This document shows positions 11,985 to 21,705 of a stretch of DNA of 64,000 bases, piece by piece. A program made the translations under genes and the position numbers. Each line of letters starts with the position of its first letter. The first letter of the stretch is position 1. This stretch comes from Hydnum rufescens UP504. Its lineage: Eukaryota; Basidiomycota; Agaricomycetes; Cantharellales; Hydnaceae. Location: positions 21,980 through 85,979 of the forward strand of contig MU129119.1 in NCBI GenBank assembly GCA_014904985.1, in the 5' to 3' direction. The notes under the pieces are model-generated. The model saw only the letters and a list, made by a program, of their open reading frames with translations. It searched no databases and was not told the DNA's origin.

Positions 11985-12883
11985 CTAGAGAAATAAATAA
12001 TAAAATATTAGTACAACAGTAATGCAGTGCAAAAAGAGCAGCTTATGCAGCTCTTTTTGCACTACAAGAATAAGAAATAAAAAAATAAAAAAACATACCT
12101 TGTAGTACCCCACACCCACTGCAGCAGTGTGGGGTACTGGGGCTGTGTACTCTGGCTTGTGGTTTGTATGGGTGCCCATCATTCAGGTGTCGATAAGGGG
12201 GGTTACAGGGGTGTTGCATCAGTATTTATTCGCAGGAGATGTTGAGACCTACAGATAAACCTTTTCAATTAGTTAAGAATTAAAAACCATGCAAAAAGAG
12301 CAGTGAAAGCTGCTCTTTTTGCATGGCTGTAGCTACTAGGGTGGCGGGGACTTACCTTATATAGAACCACACACCCACCATGGCAGGTGTGTGATTCCAG
12401 GCCCTTGTTCTTTATTTGGTGCATTGCCATGTTGTGTCACTGTGTTGCATTGTTGTATCATGTCATTATGTCATGTTGCCATGTTGTGCTGTGATGTATC
12501 ATGCTGCCAGGTTGCCATGTCACATTGTCTTGTTGTTTTGTGGGTTATCATCATGCATTGGATGGGCCCCTATCTGGAATAAAGTGCATCAGTAAAAAAA
12601 ATCCCAAAGCAGCACAAAAAGAGCAGCTTATGCTGCTCTTTTTGCGCCACAACAATAAAAAATAAAAAATAAAAACCTTGTAGTACCCCACACCTGCTGC
12701 AGTGGGTGTGGGGTACTGTGGTCCATCATTTGGGTATTGATAGTCAGGGTTATGGGAGTTCTTGTGGGAAGTGATGACCTATAACACAAGATTATATGTT
12801 AGTTAAGAGTTAAAGACCCCACAAAAAGAGCAGCTTTTGCTGCTCTTTTTGCATGGCTGTGGCTACTGAGGGGGGGGACTTAC
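11985..12883 (-). repeat. Left-arm array of four exon-intron modules with intronic hairpins
   Basis: Read on the minus strand, four introns have good donors, CTAAC/CTAAT/CTGAT-type branch points and YAG acceptors: 12,883-12,779 (105 nt), 12,676-12,574 (103), 12,355-12,249 (107) and 12,098-11,985 (114). Each has a central hairpin with stem GCAAAAAGAGCAG / CTGCTCTTTTTGC. The exons between them (102, 218 and 150 nt) end in a second hairpin, CCACACACCCAC / GTGGGTGTGTGG or GTACCCCACAC / GTGTGGGGTAC, followed by about 8 nt and then AAG at the donor. No long open frame spans the exons, so a non-coding or short-peptide transcript is possible. Transcription would run outward, toward the element's left end. 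Confidence 0.7.
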
Positions 12884-13299
12884 CTTATATAGAACCACAC
12901 ACCCACCATGGTGGGTGTGTGATTCTGGGCCCTTGTTTGGTGCATTGCCATGGGTTGCATCTCCATTTGGCATGGTGCCATATGTCATGTTTTCATTGCA
13001 TCATCATTGTGTTGCATTGCTGTATATCACAGTACTGTGCAGCCCATGCTGTAAATATTTTGCAAAAAACATGGTAACTTACTGTGGAAGGGTTGCATCA
13101 ATACCTGTTAACTTTGTTGCAACAAGCTACAGTAACCCTGTTTCATTAAACCTTTTGTATCCAGGCTATTATTATTATTCCAGTTAAATAATATATATTT
13201 TATAATATTAATATCCCTAAATGCGGTAATTAGATAGCCCAATAAGGAAGGGTGCATTAGATAATATCCCATAATAACCTTGGATAATATCCAGTTACA

Positions 13300-13553
13300 T
13301 AATACACTGATTCCTATTGAAAAAAAAGCCTAAATGTGAAAATTAAATGAACTACATCCAAGAAAAATTTCCCCATCCAGCCCAATGGGGGCCCAGGACC
13401 AAGGGGTGGTGCCTGGGATGGATGGATGGACCCCTAGGGACCCTGATACAGTGAAAAAACCAGGCCCAGGGCCACTGGTTAGAGCCTGAAACAATGAGAA
13501 CAGTAAAAACAGCACTGGAACCACCAGAAATTGCTGGAAAATAAGTGCTGGGC
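13300..13553 (-). repeat. Conserved block of the foldback arm (left copy)
   Basis: Its reverse complement matches 20,100-20,350, including the stretches around CAGGGTCCCTAGGGGTCCAT and GGGGCCCAGGACCA type sequence and the ATTCCTATT...GTTACATAATACACTG end. It joins satellite sequence and is cut at 13,555 by R1 copy 2. Confidence 0.7.
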
Positions 13554-13555
13554 AG

Positions 13556-15265
13556 TGTGGAAGATAAAAACATCCAGTATCAGAAAATGTGAAATTACAC
13601 TACTTCCAGCCATTGGACAATCACATGACCAATTATGAAATTAATTATGGCTACGCACAGAAACTGAATTCGTTCTATAACTCTGTCAGTTTTGATTGGA
13701 GAGGTACGCCCCTATAACTCTTAGAAAGCTACGATTCACCCCTTTCAAACGGTACCAAACACAAGTTGAACAGACCAAAACTGCACTCTCCAGGCCAATT
13801 TTACTATCAAAAACTGGGATTTCCAGTAAAAAATGAATATCTCCATCAGTTCACATTCAATTCTCTCGAAACAACCCACCTAGAAAGATATAGAAAATCT
13901 GCATCTAATGGTACTGAGCACGCAAAGAACAGATCAAAACTGAGCTCTACAGAATGATATTACTATTAGAATCAACACCCATCAGTAAAAAATGAATTTC
14001 TCTGTCAGTTCACATCTGATCTGCTTGGAACTGCTGCGCCCAGAAAGCTGTTAAAAATCCGCATCAAATGGTATCAAGCACGCCCATTACGGATGCAAAC
14101 TGCTGTCTCTGCATCAAATCCCACACCATGCACTTGTTCCTTTTATTAACCAGTAACAAAAACACCTTAACCACTGGACTATGCTCAGATTAATCTCCAG
14201 AACCCAGAGATGTTCTTTAATTTGGCTTCCCATGAGCTCCAAAACACATCACAAGACCAGTGACATCATGCTCCAACTACTCCACAAGCTCAGCAAATTA
14301 GTGACATCATTCCCTTTATGAATCCTTTTGTTCTCTTTATGAATGACATCACTATGACTTCACTATGACATCACACTCTATGGATGACTCAGCTATGACC
14401 ACATTATGACATCATTTCTTTATTGCTCTTTTGTTCTACTCCACTATGACTCCCCCATGACATCACTATGAGCTCATTTCTTTATTACTCTTTCGTTCTT
14501 GCTCCATGCACAGCCACCTTCAGATAGGTATATAAGCTAGCAGATTTTCTTGTTCCCCCCCCATCTCCTCACTCTGGAAATCAACCACTGTCTATTACTG
14601 TCAACAATTCTGCTTATAATCTAAATAACTGTCTATCTAAAGCCATCTGGAGCTAAGTCATCTTCAAGGTTGTTGAGACCAAGCTACTGGAAGCCATCTA
14701 CACAAAATACTGAAGCCAAGGATAGTTGCAGAACCTAAGGTTAGAGTTGCTGGACATCCAAGGAAAAAGTTAAGCATAACAAAATATGAGTCAGGAAGAA
14801 GATTGAAGCATACTAACAAACTAACCAAGCACTGACCATTCTATAGCCCACAGATATCTGCATTTGACTAGGAGGACATAAACAAGGACACACAAATATC
14901 AGTAAATGAACAAACACGAAGCACAACCACGCAGTAACCTTTCTAGTAAGTCCCGACAGTGTATAAGCCGTCCCACTAAGCATCCCCAACCATATAAGTT
15001 GCTATAGCATGTTCCATACGAAATTATAAGCCTTCCTCTGAAGCATTACCGAACTAGTATCACTTGACTACGCTCTGAGCCAGTAGTTACATTCCACTTC
15101 CGCCTACGTAACACACGGAGAGCATGTACTGTGTGCAGGAGAGCAACCGACATTGAACGGTACCAACCCATTTGAAATAAACAGAAACACAGTTCCTATC
15201 ACACACTTGGCTCGAACATCGTCTTGATCTTGACAGTCATCGGAGCTCCCAAGCCTCTCTCTCTA
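13556..15265 (+). repeat. LTR-like repeat R1, copy 2
   Basis: Same start (TGTGGAAGATAAAAACATCC), internal blocks and TATA-like box as copy 1 at 3,512-5,070, with the same direction. It interrupts satellite sequence of the foldback left arm: GCTGGAAAATAAGTGCTGGGCAG ends at the insertion point, and the satellite resumes after it as GCGAGTCTGAGAA. R1 therefore inserted after the foldback element formed. No clean target duplication is visible. The region after about 14,930 keeps several CpGs. Confidence 0.6.
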
Positions 15266-15440
15266 GTGATGCGAGTCTGAGAATCTGTCTATGATGTAGA
15301 GGACGTGATTAGGATGCCAAGGCATACAGAACATTTTCAGCCCGAATCCATGCATTACTTAATGGATGGGGATATGCAAGACAAGTGTATACATTAAAAA
15401 GTGATTTCCTCCCCGGCTATAAAATAGCGTGCAGGACCTT
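15266..15440 (-). repeat. Satellite fragment, left arm
   Basis: On the minus strand this matches the 292-bp satellite of the right arm (for example the block with CATGCATTACTTATGGAGATAT and the block AAATTGATTTCCTCCCCCTA). It has more CpG and more substitutions than the right-arm units. It is the continuation of the satellite sequence that ends at 13,555. Confidence 0.6.
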
Positions 15441-16257
15441 GAGAGCTGTGAGCCAGCAGTATGGGGGATCACTTGATAAGGTATTGAGGGGTTGCCAAAG
15501 AGGCGATCCGAAGGTGCGATGGTCAGCTGGTTGAGAAGACGAGGAACTGGGCAGTAGGGCTGAGGACACTGAATGCTGTAATAGATGTATTATTCATGCG
15601 GTTGTTTGAGCAAGTCTAAATCTTTTGGCAGCTTATGTGTTGTATATGGGGCATGTTTGGCTATTTGGCAGGAGGATAATATCCCACGGAGAATTGCGAG
15701 TTCCCAATGCCAATCGGAGTTTGACTTTATGTAGATATTTGAATTGTAAAATATCGATTTGTGTGATGCAAGGTTTGAAGAACGTGGTTGTAGTTTTTGA
15801 CTCCCCTGTCCTAACCCTGAATTGCTGTTACGAGGGGTTATGACTGTAGGACGTGTGGTAGGTATGAGGGTGGGTGTGGGTTTGTTACACAGTGGTTGGG
15901 GTTTGGGGGGGAGGGGTAGGTGTGGTTATAGTTTTTCTATTGTCATGTGGGACACTGCGACCTAGGGGGGGGAGGGGGGTGAGGTGTTGATGCCGGAGAG
16001 GACAGATGTCCAGCGGCGCGCAGGGGGCGGCCCAAGTCCACGACTTGAGTTTTGGAGGACATTCAACGTCCCGGGTTCGCAGGCCAGAAGAAGAGGAACG
16101 CAAGAGCGCCACCGACCTAGATATGGGGGGGAGGGGAGCTCACCCACCACTGGCCCGAAAATAGTGGAGACTTGAGCCCGTGTGAAGACCTTATATGATA
16201 GCAGAAGATATCCAAAACATCGGCAACTCGATATCCGGCCACTCGCTCCCGGTCGCG
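15441..16257. other. CpG-retaining segment, core of the foldback element
   Basis: This ~0.8-kb stretch has clearly more CpG than its surroundings (for example around 15,960-16,260) and long G runs. Its open frames are under 76 codons and unrecognised. It lies between the satellite arms, next to the PIF element, so it may be unique core sequence or filler captured by the foldback element. Confidence 0.4.
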
Positions 16258-18842
16258 AAGTGGCTGAGCGAATCCCGAAGGGAGGGAAAGAATAATCAAA
16301 AGGTGAAATTAGCCAAGATGTAGAACAGGCATGGATCTGATCTCAGCCACTAGTGTAATATGTATATGGGAGCTCATGTACCAAATATCAGCCTAACCAG
16401 ACTCCATTTAGGCATTGCTCCACATCATCCCCCCCTAACTCACAATTTCCTCCCCAGGGCTGAGTGAGTGCGAGCCTATAGTTTTAGGGGAAGTATTGAT
16501 TATTAACACAGGACCTATCTCCAGAATGATGCACCTATCCCATGGTCCCAGTCCCCTAGTATCAACAGGGATCTGGTCCCCCACCCAGTGGGATGATTCT
16601 TTCTACAATTCTCCCAGCCTCAGCAGTATGCAGGATCCACCAAATTCTGGCACCCCATCTACCCCTACAAGAGTCCCATCAAAGCAAAAATCTGCCAATG
16701 GCCATTCTATTGGACTGAAGCCAAAGCACACCTGAGTCTCCAGTGGTGCTGCTGTGATACTTGCCATTAAGGGGAGCTTAGATAATCTTGTGGATTCCAT
16801 AATGATGACTACAGTGGCTGATGCAAGCAATTTTCCTCTCACCCCACAGTGGAGATCCTCAGCTTAGGGGAGGAGGGTCTTGCACAACTCTGTGATTTTT
16901 CAGAGGGATATCAGTGCTGCTGATACTTTTGTGATGATTCATGAGCAGAAGTGCCCACTGGTGCTGAGGACATGGCTGTGTACTGTCCTGGGAGAATCAA
17001 CAGGGATTGATTATTTCATGTCATAGATCCAGGAGATAGAGAATAATCAAGTGATCCTTTGCCACTCCAGCTCTTCCTGATAGCTCTCCCACATTAAAAG
17101 TGTGATTTCTTCTCACAATTCCATACCACACCTATGATCAGCTTGGGAGAGTGGCTCCTGCTCCATACCAGCTACCCATTTATCAAAATATGGGTCCATC
17201 ATATCCTCAGGGAAGTCCTCAATCTCTTGAGTGTCATGTATATGGATGAGATTGTGGATTGTGCACAGTGCAGGTATGACATGAGCTTGAGTGACAAATG
17301 GGAACTCAGGACCACATGTAAGTAAAGGAAAGTGTTGCTTGAGAATACCAAAGATCCTTTCAACAGCATTCTGAGCTTGGGAGTGGCAAAGATTGAATAA
17401 TTCATGGTAGTCTTTTGGCCTCAAAAAAAATCTGTCTGTCTGGATTCTGGAAATTATATCAATCTCTACCTCAAATCTGATCAGCCCCATTCTTGGAGAT
17501 GATAACAGATCCCATGATAAGGAATAATACATTCTTTTGAGAGAGTGGAACCTGCATCAGCCAGGTAAAACCTCCCCTCTGGTATTGTGAAGTCTGTCCT
17601 TCTTGCATCTGCATAGAGTGCTGTATCTGCAGCAGAGGCCTCCCATCCACTAAGAACATAGGTAAAAAGGAGCTCAAATGAGCACATGCAAGGATATTTT
17701 GTGAGACAGATCCTTTTCGATTATGGAAAGCTGCCCTGTCATCAGCAGGCAGATGGGCGGTGATATGTGATCCATCAAGACAACCAATAGCATTATCAAA
17801 GAAGGGTGAGAGCTTTGGGTTCTTGGTAATGGTGGGGGAGGGTGGAGTATTTGGAGTTGGGAGGTGGACATATGAATTATAAAATGTAGGATTTATAATG
17901 GCATTGAGGACACCATGGAAATACCTACCAAGATAAGAGAGTAGTTATCTTGCAGTGTCCACAGAAATTAGACTATGCTTACTTGGATAGGGTATCATTA
18001 CTATGCTGAAATCTCTCCCCAATGCTCTGCATTGTCCCCCAGACACAGCATAATGTAAGAATATTGCAACTTGCTCCTCAACAGACAGATGCTTTGACTG
18101 CTGGAGGCCACTTTTCTCCTGGAGAGCACAGACCAAACAAAGGAAAACATGTTTCCACATACCCAATTGGTCACAAATACAAGATGGGTGAGGGCATGAG
18201 AGTAGCTCTTTTACCCACATCTCTCCAGTGAAAGGGGATGTGTGGTAAGGGGTCTTAGCATAGTGGCTTTGAGCATACTGGATGGTTGCGGCAACAGCAG
18301 CAGCAGCAGCAAGAATGACTTGGTTCCACTGCCTTGTAAGTGCCCACACATGTTTCCATTTGTCATTTTGAGTCTTGGTATTGTGGATTGGACTCATAGA
18401 TGTGGAAATACAGGAAAGTATGAGACATAGATAGGTGTTTCTGGACTACAGAAACGGGTTCAAAAATTCTGGAACACATTCACCAGAAATGCTCCTGAGA
18501 AATGTTTCTTGTGCAGCTGAACAGTGAAACTTGAAAATATTCTGCAAGGTCTCACATTGCAGTAAGAAATCTGAAATTTTGAGGGATGTTATGAATGTGT
18601 TTGGATGAGCCAACTGTGAATTTTCAGGGTAATGGCATGGATGGAAGGCCCTGGGGAGGAAATTGTGAGTTAGGGGGGGATGATGTGGAGCAATGCCTAA
18701 ATGGAGTCTGGTTAGGCTGATATTTGGTATATGAGCTCCCCATATACATATTACACTAGTGGCCTGAGATCAGATCCATGCCTGTTCTACATCTTGTGTA
18801 ATTCACTTTTGATTATCCTTCCCCTCCCCCTCGATTTCAGCC
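16258..18842 (-). mobile_element. PIF/Harbinger transposon with ~200-bp inverted repeats
   Basis: Left (16,258-16,461) and right (18,648-18,842) ends are inverted repeats of about 200 bp, sharing for example GATGTAGAACAGGCATGGAT, ATTTAGGCATTGCTCCACAT and CAATTTCCTCCCCAGGG. The outermost shared bases are near AGTGGCTGA; I could not fix the exact ends or a 3-bp target duplication. The interior carries a minus-strand PIF transposase remnant. Inverted repeats this long are unusual for the family, where tens of bases are common. Confidence 0.75.
17113..18397 (-). pseudogene. PIF/Harbinger transposase (DDE_Tnp_4 type), frameshifted
   Basis: The N-terminal frame (18,397-17,945) has an Ala run encoded by CAG repeats, then TPYHTSPFTGEMWVKELL and HLSVEEQVAIFLHYAVSGG, the helix-turn-helix region of fungal Harbinger transposases. 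The next frames carry the catalytic core: GCLDGSHITAHLP (first Asp, about 17,772), TYVLSGWEASAADT and YYLADAG-like FYLADAGS (second Asp, about 17,560), and AVERIFGILKQHFPLL (Glu, about 17,355), ending LCTIHNLI. All three catalytic residues are therefore present, but three or more frameshifts separate the pieces. Harbinger elements normally also encode a Myb-like protein; none is seen. Confidence 0.8.
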
Positions 18843-19005
18843 ACTGCCACACATCCAATTCATTCCATTTTTGGATATAGTCTGTATCATAATATTACAG
18901 GTCAATTCCACCTATTTTGGGCCCAGTGTGGGGTGATTCACATTTATGGTGGGGTTGTTCCTCTTTTCTGCCTGCCAAGGGAGTTGAATGTCTCAAACTC
19001 AACTG

Positions 19006-20150
19006 ATTGGGCTGATTTTTGGCATAAATTTAGTCCATTATGTGACTATACTCTGTGTAAAATTTCAAGTTCATATATTGACTGTAGGGGGAGTAAATCA
19101 ATTTTCAATGTCCAAACCTGTTTGGCTCATATCTCCATAAGTAATGCATGGATTGGGTTGAAATTTTGATATGATTTGCATACCAATGGCCTCCTACCAT
19201 GTGCTGAATTTCAGACTCCTCTACCCAGTGCTTATTTTCTGGCATTTTCTGGTGGTTCCAGTCCCCCCTGCCCAGTTCCCCCTCTTTGAGTGCATGGATT
19301 GGGCTGATTTTTGGCCCATAATTACTTTATAATTATGTTATACTCTGTGTAAGTTTTCAAGTCCCCAGCTATTTTATAGGGGGAGGAAATCAATTTTTAA
19401 TGTCTAAACTTGTTTGGCCCATATCTCCATAAGTAATGCATAGATTAAGCTGGAATTTTGATATGATTTGTATCCTAATAGGCTCTAATCATGTGCCAAA
19501 TTTCAGACTTGTCCACCCAGTGCTTATGTTCCATCAACTTCCAGTGGTTCCAGTCCCCCCTGCCCAGTTCCCCCTCTTTAGGTCCATGGATTGGGCTGAT
19601 TATTGGCACATGGTTACTTCATAATAACATCATACTCTGTGTGAATTTTCAAGTCCCTAGCTATTTTATAGGGGGAGGAAATCAATGTTTAATGTCTGAA
19701 CTTGTTTGGTCTATATCTCCATAAGTAATTCATGGATTGGGCTGAAATTTTAATATGATTTTCATCCTAATAGTCTCTAATCATGTACCAAATTTCAGAC
19801 TCGTCTGCCCAGTGTTTATTTTCTGGCAACTTTCAGTGGTTCCAGTCCTCCCTGCCCAGTTCCCCCTCTTTAGGTTCATGGATTGGGCTGATTTTTGGCA
19901 CATAGTTGCTTCATAGTGACCTCATACTCTGTGGGAATTTTCAAGTCCCTAGCTATTTTATAGGGGGAGAAAATCAATTTTTAATGTCTAAACTTGTTTG
20001 GCCCATATCTCCATAAGTAATGCATGGATTGGGCTGAAATTTTGATATGATTTGCATCCTAATACTCTCTAATTATTTGCCAAATTTCAGACTTATTTAC
20101 CTAGCACTTATTTTCCAGCAATTTCTGGTGGTTCTGGTGCTGTTTTTACT
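19006..20150 (+). repeat. 292-bp satellite, four units of two 146-bp halves
   Basis: The marker ATTGGG...GCTGATTTTTGG recurs at 19,006, 19,298, 19,590 and 19,882: exactly 292 bp each time. A related marker, ATTGGGCTGAAATTTT (one copy decayed to ATTAAG), sits at 19,152, 19,444, 19,736 and 20,028: exactly 146 bp after each first marker. Each unit also has TCAAGTCCCTAGCTATTTTA and CCCATATCTCCATAAGTAAT blocks. It is part of the right arm of the foldback element; an inverted partial copy lies in the left arm. Confidence 0.85.
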
Positions 20151-20350
20151 GTTCTCATTGTTTCAGGCACTAACCAGTGGCCCTGGGCCTGGTTTTTTCA
20201 CTGTATCAGGGTCCCTAGGGGTCCATCCATCCATCCCAGCCACCACCCCTGGTCCTGGGCCCCCATTGGGCTGGATGGGGGAAATTTTCTTGGGTGTAGT
20301 TCATTTAATTTCCGCATTTAGGCTTTTTTAATAGGAATCAGTGTATTATG
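20100..20350 (+). repeat. Conserved block of the foldback arm (right copy)
   Basis: Reverse complement of 13,300-13,553. It begins within the last satellite unit and runs to the ATAGGAATCAGTGTATTATG sequence. Confidence 0.7.
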
Positions 20351-20778
20351 TAACTGGATACCATTTAGGAATCATTATATAATATTTTTAGCCCCCCCAA
20401 CCCAGTATGGAAATTATCCTAAATAGGAAATGATTGGATGCAAATCCATTAAGAACCTAACTGAGCCATTGGCTGATATTAAAATGCCCAGGGGTTATCC
20501 CAGCTGATGCAACAGGTGACCTGATGCATCAAAAATGCAGTAATGGTAACTTACCACAATTTTTGCAAAAAACTTGTGGTAAGTTACCATATCTGATGCA
20601 ATAAGTCTACAGCATCAGGTGTACTGCATTGTGTTGTTGTGTATCATGGTGCCATGTTGTGTTGTTGTGTATTGTGGTGCTGCATCACATTGTTGTGTAT
20701 CACAGTGCTGCATGGCATTGCTGTTTGGGGTCTCGTCATTTTGCAGGTCATCATTGTGCATGGGACATGGTCCCCAAT
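20351..20778. other. Foldback arm spacer and exon-like sequence
   Basis: This holds a small inverted repeat (GTAACTTACCACAA ... TTGTGGTAAGTTAC, about 20,546-20,597) and minus-strand exon sequence downstream of the intron at 20,779-20,880. No gene was recognised. Confidence 0.4.
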
Positions 20779-20880
20779 CTAGAATAAGGCATGTTAGTAA
20801 AAAAAATTCCAAAGCAACACAAAAAGAGCAGCCTTTGCTGCTCTTTTTGCACCATTGTGTCTACTACAAGGAAGACTCAC
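20779..20880 (-). repeat. Inverted exon-intron module in the right arm
   Basis: On the minus strand the exon ends CTGTGGGTGTGTGGTCATAAG, the intron starts GTGAGT at 20,880, contains CAAAAAGAGCAGC / GCTGCTCTTTTTG and a CTAAC branch point, and ends TTCTAG at 20,779 (102 nt). It mirrors the plus-strand module at 21,706-21,810 across the inverted repeat centred at 21,303, so an inner inverted duplication includes it. Confidence 0.65.
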
Positions 20881-20983
20881 CTTATGACCACACACCCACA
20901 GTCACAGGTGTGTGGTTGTGCACTTGCCTTTTCAGGTGGTTGCCTGTTGTGGTTCAGAGATGGGAAGAGAGATTTGTAGATTC

Positions 20984-21623
20984 AACACTGGCAATTGCCA
21001 GTACTCAAGAAGCACCCACATGCTGGCACTACAAGCACAATATACACTAATAGAGAGTATATAAATGTGTAATAGATACTATGTAATAAATATTTGTCCA
21101 AAAAAATGCAAAAATGATGATAATAATAACTCAGAGCTCAATAAGGCACGATGTGGCTAATTGCAAGTGGATTGGGCCACTTCTACACATCAGAATTGGC
21201 CCAAAATTAAATATAGTGATGGTCTATGTACACCCTATGTGGGTGACCCAGTATGCTAATGATTCTCACATTTTTCAATTTCTCACACCTTCAATTCCCT
21301 AAAAATAGGGAATTGAAGGCATGAGAAATTGAAAAATGTGAGAATCATTAGACATACTGGGTCACCCACATAGGGTGTACATAGACTGTCACTATATTTA
21401 ATTTTGGGCCAATTCTGATGTGTAGAAGTGGCCCAATCCACTTGCAATTAGCCACATCATGCCTTATTGAGCTCTGAGTTATTATCATCATCATTTTCAC
21501 ATTTTTTTGGACAAATATTTATTACATAGTATCTATTACACATTTATATACTCTCTATTAGTGTATATTGTGCTTGTAGTGCCAGCACCTGGGTGCTTCT
21601 TGAATACTGGCAATTGCTGGCAT
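20984..21623. repeat. 640-bp long inverted repeat (hairpin), 6-nt loop
   Basis: The left arm 20,984-21,300 pairs with the right arm 21,307-21,623 around loop AAAAAT (21,301-21,306). Mismatches are few and mostly transitions. The innermost stem is TCAATTCCCT / AGGGAATTGA, and the outermost shared sequence includes ACTGGCAATTGCCAGT-like bases. It lies in what would be exon sequence between divergent modules. A transcript through it would form a long double-stranded RNA. Confidence 0.85.
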
Positions 21624-21705
21624 TGAGTTGTTACCGCCCTGCTGCAACTACACCCAGAAAGGCCACATGACCAGACACCCACTGCTGTGGGTGTGTGGTC
21701 ATAAG

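Noticed and set aside
15780..15830. Telomere-like CCTAACCCTGAA
   Set aside because: A single imperfect unit, no tandem repetition.
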